From positions 145,520-209,519 of the forward strand of contig JACRME010000033.1 in NCBI GenBank assembly GCA_016235045.1: a stretch of 64,000 nt of DNA, given 5' to 3'. Source of the stretch: Nitrosomonadales bacterium (lineage in GTDB: Bacteria > Pseudomonadota > Gammaproteobacteria > Burkholderiales > Gallionellaceae). The notes beneath the pieces are model-generated. The model ran no database searches and had not been told where the DNA came from. It saw nothing but the letters and a program-made list of their open reading frames with translations. The position numbers and the translations under genes were made by a program. This document shows positions 24,834 to 35,121 of this stretch, in pieces (the first letter of the stretch is position 1; the number at the start of each line of letters is the position of its first letter).

Positions 24834-27764
24834 ATGGCGGTCAAAAAAAGGCGGAACGTGAATATGAGAGCAGTAGATGTAACGCTGGGCGAGTTGATGA
24901 GCGCCAGCGTGAAGACGATTGCGCCGGAAGTCACCCTGGGCGAAGCGGCGCGAATCATGAGCGATTCGCCGGTTTCCTGCCTGGTGGTGCGGCAGCACGG
25001 CCGCTTGCTCGGCATCCTCACCGAGCGCGATATGGTGGCGCAGTTGCACAACCGCGCCGTTTCTTCCGCCCCCGTTTCCAGAGTCATGACGTCGCCGGTG
25101 ATCACCGCGCGGGCGGGAGATTCTTTCCGCGACGGTCTGTTGCTCATGCGCCAGTACGGACTGCATCACCTGGTGGTGACCAATGAGGAGGAGGAGGTGC
25201 TCGGGGTGATCAGCGAGTCCGACATGCGCAGCCACCTCGGCTTGGGCATTGTCGGCAAGATGCAGAACCTGCTCTCGGCGATGGATCGCCAGTCGCCCAA
25301 GTTTCCGCCCGAGACCCCGGTCATTGCCGCGCTGCAGCGCATGGTCTTCGAGCGCTGGGATTATGTGGTGGTCACGCAGGACGAGATGCCGCTGGGCATC
25401 CTGACCGAGCGCGACGTGCCGCGCCTGTTGCGCGACCAGGCGGATGTGTCCGCCCTGACGCTGCGCGAGGTGATGAGCCGGTCGTTGACCACCATTGCCG
25501 TCGATTCCGGGCTGGTCGAGGCGGTCAGGATGATGACGGAATCCGGCCTGCGCCATCTGGTGGTGATCGACGACGAGGGACGCTATCTGGGCGTGATCAG
25601 CCAGCAGGGACTGCTGGAGCGCATCGGCCTGGAACTGATCGGCGACAGCCTGCACGAACTGGAGGCGCTGCGCGCAGAGCGCAAGGCCGCCGAGCTGGAA
25701 TTGCGCGAGCGCGAAGAAATCTACAGCACCCTCGTCAACCAGGCGGCGGATGCCATCGTGCTGATCGACGGCGAGACGCTCGGATTTTCCGAGTTCAATA
25801 CGGTGGCGCATGAAGGGCTGGGGTACACGCGGGAGGAGTTCGCCGCCTTGACGCTGGCCGACTTGCAGGCGCAGAAGTCGTTCGAGCAGGTGCACCGGCT
25901 GGTGAAACAGCATCTGGACAAAGGCGGAAACAACCTTCTCGAGGTCGCGCATCGGCGCAAGGATGGCTCGGTGCGCATGACCCAGGTCAGCAGCCGGTCG
26001 GTGAACATACGCGGCAAGGGCTATCTGCTGGCGATCTGGCACGACATCACCGAGCGCAAACAGGCGGAGGAGCAGATCAAGCTTGCCGCCAGCGTGTTTC
26101 ACGACGCGAACGAAGGCATCCTGATCACGGATGCGGAGGGAACGATTCTCAAGATCAACCTGGCGTTTTCGGCGATCACCGGCTTCCAGCCCGACGAGGT
26201 GTACGGCAAGACGCCGCGCGTGCTCAAATCCGGGCGGCATGAGCGCGAGTTCTACGGCAAGTTGTGGCAGCAGTTGCTGCAGACGGAACATTGGTCGGGC
26301 GAGATATGGAACCGGCGCAAGAACGGCGAAGAATATCCGGAACAACTCAGCATTTCGGCGGTGAAAGACGAAACCGGCAAGACCTCGCACTATGTCGGCA
26401 TCTTCACCGACATCACCGAGCACAAACAGCAGCAGGAGCAGATCGAGCATCTGGCCTATTACGATGCATTGACCCGGCTGCCCAACCGCGTATTGCTGGC
26501 GGACCGGATGCAGCAAGCGCTCGCGCGTGCGGATCGCAAGAACAAGATCGTTGCGGTCTGTTATCTGGACCTGGACGGTTTCAAGCCGATCAACGACCGC
26601 TACGGGCACAAGGCGGGAGACAGCGTGCTGATGGAAATTTCCAGACGCCTGCAGGACTTCATCCGCGCCGAAGACACCATCGCGCGCCTGGGCGGCGACG
26701 AGTTCGTGCTGCTGCTGACCGACCTGTCCGGCGAAGACGAGAGCGAGCCGATATTGATGCGCATGCTGGAAATCGTGACCAAACCCTGCGAAATACAAGG
26801 CGACATCAAGGTGAACGTTTCCGCCAGCATCGGCGTCACCTTCTATCCGACCGACCATAACGATTCCGATGTGCTGTTGCGCCATGCCGATCAGGCGATG
26901 TACCAGGCCAAACAACTGGGGCGCAATCGCATGCATCACTTCGACCCCAGGTACGACCTGCAGAACAGGAAACTGCGCGAGCTGAAAACCCGGGTTCACG
27001 CCGGCCTGGCGTATGGGGATTTCATATTGTATTGGCAACCCAAGATCGACCTGGTTTACGGCCGGGTGGTGGGCGCCGAGGCCCTGCTGCGCTGGAAGCA
27101 GGCGGACGGTTCCGTCCTGCTGCCGGGCGCATTCCTGCCGCAACTGGAAAACGACGACCTCATCGTCGAAATCGGCGACTACGTCATCGCGCAGGCGGTG
27201 GCGACGTTAGCCCGCTGGAGCGAACTGGGGCTGGATTTGTCCGCCAGCATCAACGTCGCCGCGAGGCAGATGCTGGCGGTCGATTTCATGCCCAAGTTGC
27301 ACGGGGCGCTGCAAGGCCGCGCCGATCTTGCCGCGCACCTGGAGATGGAGATTCTGGAGACTGCCGCGCTGGAGGACCTGGAGAAAGTGAAGCGCCTGAT
27401 CAACGAATGCCGCATGCTGGGCATAGGAACCGCGCTGGACGATTTCGGCACCGGGTATTCGTCGATGACCTACTTCCGCCGCCTGCCGGTGGACACGGTG
27501 AAGATCGACCAGTCGTTCGTGCGCGACATGCTGGACAACGCCGACGACCTGGCCATCGTGCAGGGCATTCTCGGCCTGACCAAGGCCTTCGGCAAAAATT
27601 CCGTGGCGGAAGGCGTCGAATTGACCGAGCAACTGGCCGTGCTGCAAGGCATGGGCTGCAACGTCGCCCAGGGCTACGCCATCGGCTATCCCATGCCGGA
27701 ACAGGAATTCCTGCGCTGGCTGGAAGACTACAAACCGGACATGTCCTGGGCGCAACGCCGCTGA
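24834..27764 (+). CDS. CBS(x4)-PAS-PAS-GGDEF-EAL signalling protein
   Basis: The product has 976 residues and no membrane segments, so it is cytoplasmic. Four CBS units fill about 10-265 (repeated GILTERD/GVISESD ends), suggesting adenine-nucleotide sensing. Two PAS domains follow (about 285-405 and 410-530; the second reads DANEGILITDAEGTILKIN). The cyclase domain keeps GGDEF (620-624) and an inhibitory RxxD site (RAED). The phosphodiesterase domain keeps EALLRW (Glu749) and DDFGTGYSS. Both c-di-GMP synthesis and breakdown therefore look possible. An alternative start is at 24864. It lies divergently between trpG and trpE. Confidence 0.92.
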   Translation: MAVKKRRNVNMRAVDVTLGELMSASVKTIAPEVTLGEAARIMSDSPVSCLVVRQHGRLLGILTERDMVAQLHNRAVSSAPVSRVMTSPVITARAGDSFRDGLLLMRQYGLHHLVVTNEEEEVLGVISESDMRSHLGLGIVGKMQNLLSAMDRQSPKFPPETPVIAALQRMVFERWDYVVVTQDEMPLGILTERDVPRLLRDQADVSALTLREVMSRSLTTIAVDSGLVEAVRMMTESGLRHLVVIDDEGRYLGVISQQGLLERIGLELIGDSLHELEALRAERKAAELELREREEIYSTLVNQAADAIVLIDGETLGFSEFNTVAHEGLGYTREEFAALTLADLQAQKSFEQVHRLVKQHLDKGGNNLLEVAHRRKDGSVRMTQVSSRSVNIRGKGYLLAIWHDITERKQAEEQIKLAASVFHDANEGILITDAEGTILKINLAFSAITGFQPDEVYGKTPRVLKSGRHEREFYGKLWQQLLQTEHWSGEIWNRRKNGEEYPEQLSISAVKDETGKTSHYVGIFTDITEHKQQQEQIEHLAYYDALTRLPNRVLLADRMQQALARADRKNKIVAVCYLDLDGFKPINDRYGHKAGDSVLMEISRRLQDFIRAEDTIARLGGDEFVLLLTDLSGEDESEPILMRMLEIVTKPCEIQGDIKVNVSASIGVTFYPTDHNDSDVLLRHADQAMYQAKQLGRNRMHHFDPRYDLQNRKLRELKTRVHAGLAYGDFILYWQPKIDLVYGRVVGAEALLRWKQADGSVLLPGAFLPQLENDDLIVEIGDYVIAQAVATLARWSELGLDLSASINVAARQMLAVDFMPKLHGALQGRADLAAHLEMEILETAALEDLEKVKRLINECRMLGIGTALDDFGTGYSSMTYFRRLPVDTVKIDQSFVRDMLDNADDLAIVQGILGLTKAFGKNSVAEGVELTEQLAVLQGMGCNVAQGYAIGYPMPEQEFLRWLEDYKPDMSWAQRR

Positions 27765-27775
27765 TTCATTGCGGC

Positions 27776-29362
27776 TCAGCGGTGAGCCCGGGCATCCAGC
27801 CCGTCCAGCACCATCTCTGCCGCCCGCAGCACTGCGCGCGCCTTGTTCTGCGTTTCCAGCCATTCGCTTTCCGGCACCGAGTCGGCGACGATGCCGGCGC
27901 CCGCCTGCACATACAGAATCTTGTCTTTCACCACCGCGGTGCGCAGCGCGATGGCCACATCCATGTCGCCGTTGAAGCCGAGGTAACCCACGGCGCCCGC
28001 GTAGATGCCGCGCTTGGTCGGTTCAAGTTCGTCGATGATTTCCATTGCGCGCACTTTTGCCGCGCCGCTGACCGTGCCCGCGGGGAAGGTGGCCTTGAGC
28101 ACGTCCATTGCGGAGAGGCCTTCCTTCAGTTTCGCCTCGACGTTGGAGACGATGTGCATCACGTGCGAGTAACGCTCGATCACCATCTTGTCGGTAAGCT
28201 TCACCGTGCCATTCTGCGCCACGCGTCCGATGTCGTTGCGGCCGAGGTCGATCAGCATCAGGTGTTCGGCCAGTTCTTTCGGGTCGGCCAATAACTCCTG
28301 CGCCAGTTCGGCGTCTTTCTGCGGGGTCTTGCCGCGCGGGCGCGTTCCGGCGATGGGGCGCACGGTGACGGTGGCGCCTGAGAGGCGCGATTCCGACACG
28401 GTGGGGCGGAGCCCGCTGGTGCGGGAGGAGTCGCTGTTCGGTTGATTCTGTGGACTGTCAGTTTCTGCTGTGTCGTGTTCCAACCGAACCAGTATTTCCG
28501 GGGAGGAGCCGACCACGTGGTGATCGTCCATGTCGTAATAGAACATGTAGGGCGACGGGTTGATGCTGCGCAAGGCGCGATACAGCGACAGCGGCGAGGC
28601 CGGGAACGGCTGCGACATGCGCTGCGACAGCACCACCTGCATGATGTCGCCGTCGAAGATGTACTGCTTGGATTTTTGCACGGCGGCCTTGAACGCCGTC
28701 TCGCCGAATTCCGATTTCGCCTCGAAACGGCGCGTTTGCGGTGCGTCGGGTATCTGCACCGGCTGGCGCAGGGCACGCTGCAACTCGTGCAGCCGTTGCA
28801 GCGCAGTGCGATAGGCATCGGCGTGCGCGGGATCGGCATACACGATGAAGGTCAGCTTGCCGGAAAGGTTGTCGATCACCGCGAGTTCCTCGGTGAGCAT
28901 GAGCAGGATGTCGGGCGTGCCGATGACATCCTTCTTGGCGGTCTTGTTCAGGCGCGGCTCGATGTAGCGCACGGTATCGTAGCCGAAGTATCCGGCCAGG
29001 CCGCCGGTGAAGCGCGGCAAGCCGGGGAGTTGCGCGACCTTGAAGCGCGCCTGGTAGTCCTCGATGAAGTCCAGCGGATTGGCAACTTCCTGCGTGGTTT
29101 CGCCGTCGGCGGTGGTCAGCGTGACCTGCTTGTCGCGCACCGAGATGCGCGTTGCGGCAGGCAGGCCGATGAAGGAGTAGCGCCCGAAGCGTTCGCCGCC
29201 CTGCACCGATTCCAGCAGGTAGGAAAACGGCTGGTTGGCGAGTTTGAGATACAGCGACAGCGGCGTGTCGAGATCGGCAAAAGATTCGACGGCAAGCGGG
29301 ATGCGGTTGTAGCCTTGACTGGCAAGGGCCTTGAATTCCTGTTCGGTGATGGGAGACAGCAT
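27776..29362 (-). CDS. trpE: Anthranilate synthase component I with an internal insertion
   Basis: The product has 528 residues, about 30 longer than typical. It converts chorismate to anthranilate with ammonia from TrpG. Conserved blocks are present: [20 protein letters not shown] (feedback-site region), [43 protein letters not shown], and the C-terminal [16 protein letters not shown]. Between SPEILVRLE and [12 protein letters not shown] there is a Ser/Asn/Gln-rich segment of about 33 residues ([12 protein letters not shown]...) that other TrpE proteins lack. The insertion is in frame and in a surface region, so activity may survive. Confidence 0.96.
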   Translation of the reverse strand: MLSPITEQEFKALASQGYNRIPLAVESFADLDTPLSLYLKLANQPFSYLLESVQGGERFGRYSFIGLPAATRISVRDKQVTLTTADGETTQEVANPLDFIEDYQARFKVAQLPGLPRFTGGLAGYFGYDTVRYIEPRLNKTAKKDVIGTPDILLMLTEELAVIDNLSGKLTFIVYADPAHADAYRTALQRLHELQRALRQPVQIPDAPQTRRFEAKSEFGETAFKAAVQKSKQYIFDGDIMQVVLSQRMSQPFPASPLSLYRALRSINPSPYMFYYDMDDHHVVGSSPEILVRLEHDTAETDSPQNQPNSDSSRTSGLRPTVSESRLSGATVTVRPIAGTRPRGKTPQKDAELAQELLADPKELAEHLMLIDLGRNDIGRVAQNGTVKLTDKMVIERYSHVMHIVSNVEAKLKEGLSAMDVLKATFPAGTVSGAAKVRAMEIIDELEPTKRGIYAGAVGYLGFNGDMDVAIALRTAVVKDKILYVQAGAGIVADSVPESEWLETQNKARAVLRAAEMVLDGLDARAHR

Positions 29363-29378
29363 GAAAAACCTCCAGAGT

Positions 29379-29455
29379 TGTTATACGGCGCAATAACCAA
29401 CGGGCATTGCGCCGTAGTTTGGTGCAAGGCGCTACGCGTATTGCACCCTACAAAA
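29379..29455. repeat. Inverted repeat CGGCGCAATAACC family
   Basis: cggcgcaataaccaacgggc attgcgcc is followed by gcgctacgcgtattgcaccc. A near-identical unit with the halves in a different arrangement lies at 61970-62046. Confidence 0.7.
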
Positions 29456-29499
29456 GCATCAGCACCATCGCCAACCAAGGAGGCTATTCGGTTTCATAT

Positions 29500-30186
29500 T
29501 CAAACGCGTTTAATGAGTTTCAATGCGGCAGGCAGGTCGGGTATCACTGCATCCAGGTCCAGACCGTCCACCGGTTTGCCGTGATTATAACCATAAGGCA
29601 CGCAGAATACCGGACAGCCTGCGGCGCGAGCAGCGAGGGTGTCGTTAAGCGAGTCGCCTATCATCAGCATTCTGGAAACCGGAACCCCAAAGAATTTTGC
29701 GCAGTGTTGCAGCGGCAGCGGGTGCGGCTTCTTCTCGGGCAGCGTGTCGCCGGACACCACGATGCCGAAATAGGGCGCAAGGCCGCTGCTCTCCAGCAGC
29801 GGCCCGGTGTAGCGCGCCGCCTTGTTGGTGATGCAGCCGAGTTCGAAGCCCGCGTCCTTCATGGCATTCAAGCCTTCCATGACGCCCGGATACGGCTTGC
29901 TTTGCCTCAGTAGCGCGGAGTAGTGGTGGTCGAAGAAAGGCAGCGCCCGGTCGTACAGCGCGGCCTCCGGCTCGGCGTGCATGTCGCCGGTCAGGGCGCG
30001 TTTCACCAGCCACGAAATGCCGTTGCCGATATAACTCATCAGCAGGTCTTGCGATACGGCAGGACGATCCATATCGCGCAACATGCGGTTCGCCGCCTCC
30101 GCCAACTCCGGCGCGCTGTGCAGCAGCGTGCCGTCGAGATCGAGGACGATGGCGGATATGGGGAGCGGGAATTCCCGGAACGACAT
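29500..30186 (-). CDS. gph: Phosphoglycolate phosphatase
   Basis: The product has 228 residues of the HAD superfamily. The nucleophile motif is VLDLDGTLLHSAPEL, the conserved Thr/Ser and Lys motifs lie in GCITNKAARY and GDTLPEKKPHP, and the acidic motif is MIGDSLNDTLAARAAG. It removes phosphate from 2-phosphoglycolate, a by-product of RuBisCO oxygenation and DNA repair. The start codon overlaps the rpe stop (TAATG), as in many autotrophic proteobacteria where rpe and gph serve the Calvin cycle. Confidence 0.94.
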   Translation of the reverse strand: MSFREFPLPISAIVLDLDGTLLHSAPELAEAANRMLRDMDRPAVSQDLLMSYIGNGISWLVKRALTGDMHAEPEAALYDRALPFFDHHYSALLRQSKPYPGVMEGLNAMKDAGFELGCITNKAARYTGPLLESSGLAPYFGIVVSGDTLPEKKPHPLPLQHCAKFFGVPVSRMLMIGDSLNDTLAARAAGCPVFCVPYGYNHGKPVDGLDLDAVIPDLPAALKLIKRV

Positions 30187-30872
30187 TACTTGCCGACTTT
30201 GGCCAACTCGGCGCGCAGTTCGGCGATGACGGTGTTGTAGTGGTTCTTGTCCTTGTCGTTCTTCTTGCCGAACACCGCCGAACCGGCGACGAAGGTGTCC
30301 ACGCCCGCTTCGGCCACTTCCCTGATGTTGGCCGGGCCGACGCCGCCGTCGATCTCCAGGCGGCAGTTGTATTTACCCGCGTCTATCATCTTGCGCACCT
30401 TGCGTGCCTTGTCCAGCGCATGGGGGATGAATTTCTGGCCGCCGAAACCCGGGTTTACCGACATGATCAGCACCATGTCCAGCTTGGGCAGCGTGTATTC
30501 CAGCACGTCCAGCGGCGTGGCCGGGTTGAACACCAGACCGGCTTTGCAGCCGCTTTCCTTGATCAGGCCGATGGTGCGGTCGATGTGCTCGGAAGCTTCC
30601 GGGTGGAAGGTGATATAGGTGGCGCCGGCCTTGGCGAAGTCGGGGATGATGCGGTCGACGGGCTTGACCATCAGGTGGCAGTCGATCGGCGCGGTCACGC
30701 CATGCTTGCGCAACGCCTCGCACACCAGGGGACCTATGGTCAGGTTGGGCACGTAATGGTTGTCCATCACGTCGAAGTGAACGATGTCCGCGCCGGAGGC
30801 GAGCACGTTGTCGACTTCTTCGCCTAGCCGCGCGAAATTGGCGGAAAGGATGCTGGGGGCGATCTGATACAT
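30186..30872 (-). CDS. rpe: Ribulose-phosphate 3-epimerase
   Basis: The product has 228 residues. The start at 30872 ([19 protein letters not shown]) follows AAGGA and matches the family; a longer frame upstream is not conserved. It interconverts ribulose-5-P and xylulose-5-P in the pentose phosphate and Calvin cycles. TIM-barrel signatures are [36 protein letters not shown] and [11 protein letters not shown]. It is transcribed first in an rpe-gph pair, with a one-base overlap. Confidence 0.96.
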   Translation of the reverse strand: MYQIAPSILSANFARLGEEVDNVLASGADIVHFDVMDNHYVPNLTIGPLVCEALRKHGVTAPIDCHLMVKPVDRIIPDFAKAGATYITFHPEASEHIDRTIGLIKESGCKAGLVFNPATPLDVLEYTLPKLDMVLIMSVNPGFGGQKFIPHALDKARKVRKMIDAGKYNCRLEIDGGVGPANIREVAEAGVDTFVAGSAVFGKKNDKDKNHYNTVIAELRAELAKVGK

Positions 30873-31419
30873 GGTCAAGTCCTTAAGGGTAAGTTTGAAT
30901 TCAAGGCGCATATTTTACCCGAAACTCCTGCGGGCACGACCGCCCGCGAAGCGCATCGCTACAGGCCGGTTTCGTTCGAACCGCAGGTTTAACCCTAGCC
31001 GATTCAGGGTTGATGGCCTAGTGGTACCAGGCGGGTATATAGGCCGCTATCTAGGTATTCGGCAATATGTGAATCCGGCCGCATTGGGTATAAGATATGC
31101 ATAACTGACAAGGGGTTGATGCCCATGCAAGATCGCAAACGGTGCAAAGCGCCAGCAATCACAATGGGCTGCGCCGTATCTCATGAGGCATATCGAAGGG
31201 CAAATTTCGGAAGGCGTGGGACAAGTTGATGCTGTGCTGCCGCTTCCGGCACCACACCGGGAGCGGTGATTTGTTGTGCCCGGGGCGCAGGCAAATACGA
31301 TTTGTCCGTGGCTGTTGTTATCCCAGATGTTGTGATTGCATTTCCATTGGCAACTGCCTTCAATGATCAGAAATTGAATGCTGTGAAAAATAAAAGCAAC
31401 AAAAAATACCAGGATTGAA
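30873..31419. other. Non-coding stretch upstream of the histidine kinase
   Basis: No convincing gene. The left half has several CTAG-containing partial palindromes (about 30995-31060), unusual because CTAG is generally rare in bacterial DNA. A possible extended -10 (ggtataag, 31088-31095) follows. The last 80 bases before the kinase are A-rich. The shared promoter of the kinase pair is probably here. Confidence 0.4.
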
Positions 31420-33153
31420 ATGAACAAGTCCGAAATACAGCAGAACGTTCTGATGGGGCTCATCGTATTGGTCATGTTGGGGGCCCTGTGGTTCCTCTAT
31501 GACAAAACCCAATCCGTCGATCTGCGCGAGCAGAACGAAGTGGTGGGCCTGCTGAACGAGGTGAAGGAAATCGACAGCCGCTGGGATATGGAAGTGCGGC
31601 GCGCGCGGATCGATCTTTCCAGCCGGGAAGCGCTTTTTGTGCGGGCCGATTCGGGCGAAAAAGCGCTGCGCGACATCACCCGTTTTGCCGGGCTGACTTC
31701 CAGCAAGGCGCTCAGGACCGGCCTGCCCGAACTCAGGAGCGCCATACAACTCAAATCCGACCTGGTGCAGCAATTCCTGTCCGAGAACCGGGCCAACAAG
31801 GCGACGCTGCAGGAGTTGGTAACAGCCGCGGCAGAATCAGCCGCCCAGCTCAAGGGAAAAAAATCGGCGGTGGCGCTCATGGAGGCATTGAACCAGCTGG
31901 ATGAAGCCGCGCCGCAATATTTCCTGCATGGCGAAGCGGCGCAACGGGCCGTCTTGCAGGCCGCAATTGCGCAATTGGGTTCGATGCCGGCCGCAGGCAA
32001 TGAAAAAGCAAGGCTGGAAAAAGCAGTGCAGGCGCTGCTGGATCAGGTTCCGCCCGAATTCGAGCATTTCGCCCAACTGGAGCGGTTGAGCACCGGGCCA
32101 CGCCTGATCAATCTGACGCTGTCGTTCAACAGCGAACTGGAAGATATCTTCCAGGACAAAGAACGCTACCGGATATACCTGGTGTATTACACCTCCGCCT
32201 TGCTGGTGTTGCTGATCTATTTCGGGGCCAAGCTGAAAACCGCCAACCAGACCCTGGAACACCGGGTCGAGGAGCGCACCCGCGAATTGTCGGATGCGTT
32301 GAAACACCTCAAGGAATCCGAGGCGCAATTGATCCAGTCGGAGAAGATGTCTTCGCTGGGACAGATGGTGGCGGGCGTCGCACACGAAATCAATACGCCG
32401 CTGGCTTATGTCAAGAACAGCCTGGGCCGCGTCTCCGAGCAATTGCCGGGCATCGAGGAGGCGCTGGTTCATTGCGACAAGTTGCTGGAATTCCTGAAAG
32501 CGGGAAACGACCCGGAAGGCCTGTCGCGCGAGTTTCAGCTGACTGCCAACCAGGTCGGTGCGCTCAAGCAGCAGAACGTGCTGGAAGAACTGGACGCGCT
32601 GGTCAAGGACGGCCTTTATGGCACCGGGCAAGTGGCCGAGATTGTCGGCAATCTGAAGAATTTCAGCCGCCTTGACCGCAGCAAAGTCTCGCACTCCAAT
32701 TTGAACGAAAATCTGAACAACACCCTGCTGCTGGCCAAGCACCTGCTCAAGTCCGTGACCGTGAACAAGAACTTCGGCGAGATTCCGGACATCACCTGCG
32801 CCCCTTCGCAAATCAACCAGGTGCTCCTGAACCTCGTGACCAACGCGGTGCAGGCGATGCCGGGCGAACGCGGGACGCTTACCCTGACATCGCGCCGCGA
32901 TGGAGAAGGCGTTGCGGTCGATGTGCAGGATGACGGGGCGGGCATCCCGGCGGACGTGATTTCCAGGATTTTCGATCCCTTCTTTACGACCAAGGAAGTC
33001 GGCAAGGGTACCGGCCTGGGGCTGTCGATCTCGTACAAGATCGTGCAGGATCACGGCGGGAAAATCAGCGTCGAATCCGCGCCCGGCTCGGGCACCAAAT
33101 TTACGGTGTGGTTGCCGCTGACACCGCCTGCCGAAGCTCAACTGGAGGGTTGA
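31420..33153 (+). CDS. Sensor histidine kinase with all-helical periplasmic domain
   Basis: The product has 577 residues. Two membrane helices (about 9-27 and 248-268) enclose a roughly 220-residue, strongly helical periplasmic region, resembling the all-helical (DAHL-like) sensor domains. A short coiled coil (ANQTLEHRVEERTRELSDAL) leads to the HisKA domain with His322 in MVAGVAHEINTPLAY. The ATPase domain keeps N (LNLVTNAVQAM), G1 (DDGAGIP), F (DPFFTTK) and G2 (GTGLGLSI) boxes. It lies 7 bases before a gene joining a Ser/Thr kinase to two receiver domains, its likely phosphotransfer partner. The signal is unknown. Confidence 0.92.
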   Translation: MNKSEIQQNVLMGLIVLVMLGALWFLYDKTQSVDLREQNEVVGLLNEVKEIDSRWDMEVRRARIDLSSREALFVRADSGEKALRDITRFAGLTSSKALRTGLPELRSAIQLKSDLVQQFLSENRANKATLQELVTAAAESAAQLKGKKSAVALMEALNQLDEAAPQYFLHGEAAQRAVLQAAIAQLGSMPAAGNEKARLEKAVQALLDQVPPEFEHFAQLERLSTGPRLINLTLSFNSELEDIFQDKERYRIYLVYYTSALLVLLIYFGAKLKTANQTLEHRVEERTRELSDALKHLKESEAQLIQSEKMSSLGQMVAGVAHEINTPLAYVKNSLGRVSEQLPGIEEALVHCDKLLEFLKAGNDPEGLSREFQLTANQVGALKQQNVLEELDALVKDGLYGTGQVAEIVGNLKNFSRLDRSKVSHSNLNENLNNTLLLAKHLLKSVTVNKNFGEIPDITCAPSQINQVLLNLVTNAVQAMPGERGTLTLTSRRDGEGVAVDVQDDGAGIPADVISRIFDPFFTTKEVGKGTGLGLSISYKIVQDHGGKISVESAPGSGTKFTVWLPLTPPAEAQLEG

Positions 33154-33160
33154 CCTGCTC

Positions 33161-35050
33161 ATGAACGCTTCCCTTGGCAAAATCGGCAAGTACGAAATAC
33201 AGGGCGAACTCGGCAGCGGCGGCATGGGCACCGTCTACCGGGGATGGGATCCGGCGATCAACCGCGAGGTGGCGATCAAGGGCGTCAAGAAATACACGTT
33301 GCCGGCGGAAGAACGCGAAAGCGTATTGAGCCGCTTCCGCCAGGAAGCGCAGGCGGTCGGCCGGCTGGTGCATCCGCGCATCGTGCAGATTTACGATTTC
33401 ATCGAAGATGAGCATGCGGCCTACATCATCATGGAACTGGTGCATGGCAAGACGCTTTCCCAGCATCTGGCCGCCAGGGAAAAATTCGGCCTGCGCGAAG
33501 TCGCGCAAATCATCACGCAAACCCTGGACGGCATCGGCTATGCGCATGCGCAAGGCGTGATCCACCGCGACATGAAATCGGCGAACGTCATGATCAATAG
33601 CGACGGGCGCGTCAAGATCAACGATTTCGGCATTGCCCACATCGATACCTCGACGCTGACCAAGGTTGGCGACTTGATCGGCACGCCGTCCTACATGTCG
33701 CCCGAGCAATTCACCAGCCAGGAGGTCGACGGGACATCCGACCTGTACTCGATCGGGGTGATTGCCTATGAGCTGTTGACCGGCAGGAAGCCGTTTGTCG
33801 GCAGTCTTCCGGTGATCATGCAGCAGGTGGTGAATGCGGAGGCCGAGAAGCCTTCGTCCATCAATGACAAACTCTCGCCGGAGATCGACAAGGTTCTCGC
33901 CAAGGCCATGGCGAAGAATCCGCGCGACCGTTACCAGTCGGCGGGCGAGCTATCCGAAGCCTTCAAGGCGGCGATTCATGCCTCGCTCATGCTGGCCGAG
34001 CCGCAGCCCGCCGACATCACTCCCGACACTGCAAAATTGCTGAATGCCGCGCGCGGGCTGAAAATCGATTCCACCGGCGTCAACAGCGCCAACGCGGAAG
34101 AAGAAGCCTATGGCGACAGTCCCATCATTCTCGACCCGGGCCTGAAAAAGGCGCGCCTGCTGATCGTCGACGACGAAGAGCGCATCCTGAACGCGCTGAA
34201 ATCGCTGTTCCGCCATCGCTATCACGTGTTTACCACCACCGACGGCAACAAGGCGCTGGACTTCCTGACCCGCTACCAGATGCATGTCATCATCAGCGAC
34301 CAGCGCATGCCCATCATGACCGGGGTGGAACTGTTGCGGCGCTCGCGGCAAATTTCCCCGCACAGCGTGCGCATCCTGCTGACGGGCTATTCCGACCTGG
34401 CCGCCATGGTGGGCTCGATCAACGACGGCGAGGTCTACCGTTTCCTCAACAAGCCTTGGGACAACCAGGCGCTGCAAACCCTGGTGGGCGAGGCGGCCAC
34501 GATCGCGCTCGAACTGGCCAACACCAAATCCGCGACGCTGGAGCTGCCCGAGAAAATGCAGGCCGGCGTGCTGGTGGTCGACCGCGACGAAGAAGTGTTC
34601 GGCGTGGTGCGCGAACTGGTCGGCGGGCTTTGTCCGGTGCTGTATGCCGCCAACACCGATGCGGCCTTGGGCCAACTGCAAAAACACGAAATTGCGCTGG
34701 TGATCGCGGATGTCGAATCGAGCCAGGAGCAACTGACTTCCCTGCTCAAGCTGCTGAAACAGGAATACCCGAAAATCCTCTCCATCGTCACGACCAAGGC
34801 AAAAGATGCCGAACTGGTGATCGAGCTCATCAACCAGGCCCAGGTGTTCCGCATCCTCAACAAGCCGATCAACGTGGCGCTGCTGAAAGAGCATGTGCAT
34901 GCCGCATTGCACCGTTATCTCACCTATGTGCAGGAGCCCAGACTGTTGCAGGCGCACAAGGTCGAGGCGCCCGAGCGTGTGCGCACTTCCAGTGCGGCGA
35001 TCAATATCCTGAAAGGCCTGGGGCTGCTGCTCGGGCACTCAAAGCCGTAG
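33161..35050 (+). CDS. Ser/Thr protein kinase fused to two response-regulator receiver domains
   Basis: The product has 629 residues and no membrane helix. The Hanks-type kinase domain (about 8-275) keeps the Gly loop (GSGGMGTVY), Lys40 (VAIKG), HRD with Asp137 (IHRDMKSANVMI), DFG and the activation segment SYMSPEQF. A receiver domain follows (about 328-445: LLIVDDEE, Asp380 in IISDQRMP, FLNKPW). A second, more degenerate receiver (about 465-590) has VVDRDEE and a candidate Asp517 (IADVESS) with NKPI. It probably receives phosphate from the adjacent histidine kinase and so links His-Asp and Ser/Thr phosphorylation. No DNA-binding domain is seen; targets are unknown. Confidence 0.92.
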   Translation: MNASLGKIGKYEIQGELGSGGMGTVYRGWDPAINREVAIKGVKKYTLPAEERESVLSRFRQEAQAVGRLVHPRIVQIYDFIEDEHAAYIIMELVHGKTLSQHLAAREKFGLREVAQIITQTLDGIGYAHAQGVIHRDMKSANVMINSDGRVKINDFGIAHIDTSTLTKVGDLIGTPSYMSPEQFTSQEVDGTSDLYSIGVIAYELLTGRKPFVGSLPVIMQQVVNAEAEKPSSINDKLSPEIDKVLAKAMAKNPRDRYQSAGELSEAFKAAIHASLMLAEPQPADITPDTAKLLNAARGLKIDSTGVNSANAEEEAYGDSPIILDPGLKKARLLIVDDEERILNALKSLFRHRYHVFTTTDGNKALDFLTRYQMHVIISDQRMPIMTGVELLRRSRQISPHSVRILLTGYSDLAAMVGSINDGEVYRFLNKPWDNQALQTLVGEAATIALELANTKSATLELPEKMQAGVLVVDRDEEVFGVVRELVGGLCPVLYAANTDAALGQLQKHEIALVIADVESSQEQLTSLLKLLKQEYPKILSIVTTKAKDAELVIELINQAQVFRILNKPINVALLKEHVHAALHRYLTYVQEPRLLQAHKVEAPERVRTSSAAINILKGLGLLLGHSKP

Positions 35051-35121
35051 TAAAATCGCGCCTGCCCGGTTTTGTGCACGCGCCGCTTGTCATGCCGCGC
35101 AAAATACGGTGAAATGCAGCG

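Noticed and set aside
24711..27143. An 810-codon minus-strand frame opposite the CBS/PAS/GGDEF/EAL gene
   Set aside because: Antisense shadow; composition is His/Gln/Val-rich and no motif is present.
30995..31045. A possible third copy of the hairpin mini-element (taaccctag ... ttgatggcctagt)
   Set aside because: Only about 13 bases match copy 2, the right end is absent and no interrupted repeat flanks it.
30960..31060. A tRNA-like stretch (ttcgttcgaaccgc)
   Set aside because: No cloverleaf can be drawn; acceptor and anticodon stems are missing.
31047..31475. A 142-codon minus-strand frame with a hydrophobic start upstream of the histidine kinase
   Set aside because: It overlaps the kinase start, lacks a ribosome site and has no recognisable sequence; the stretch is more likely promoter DNA.
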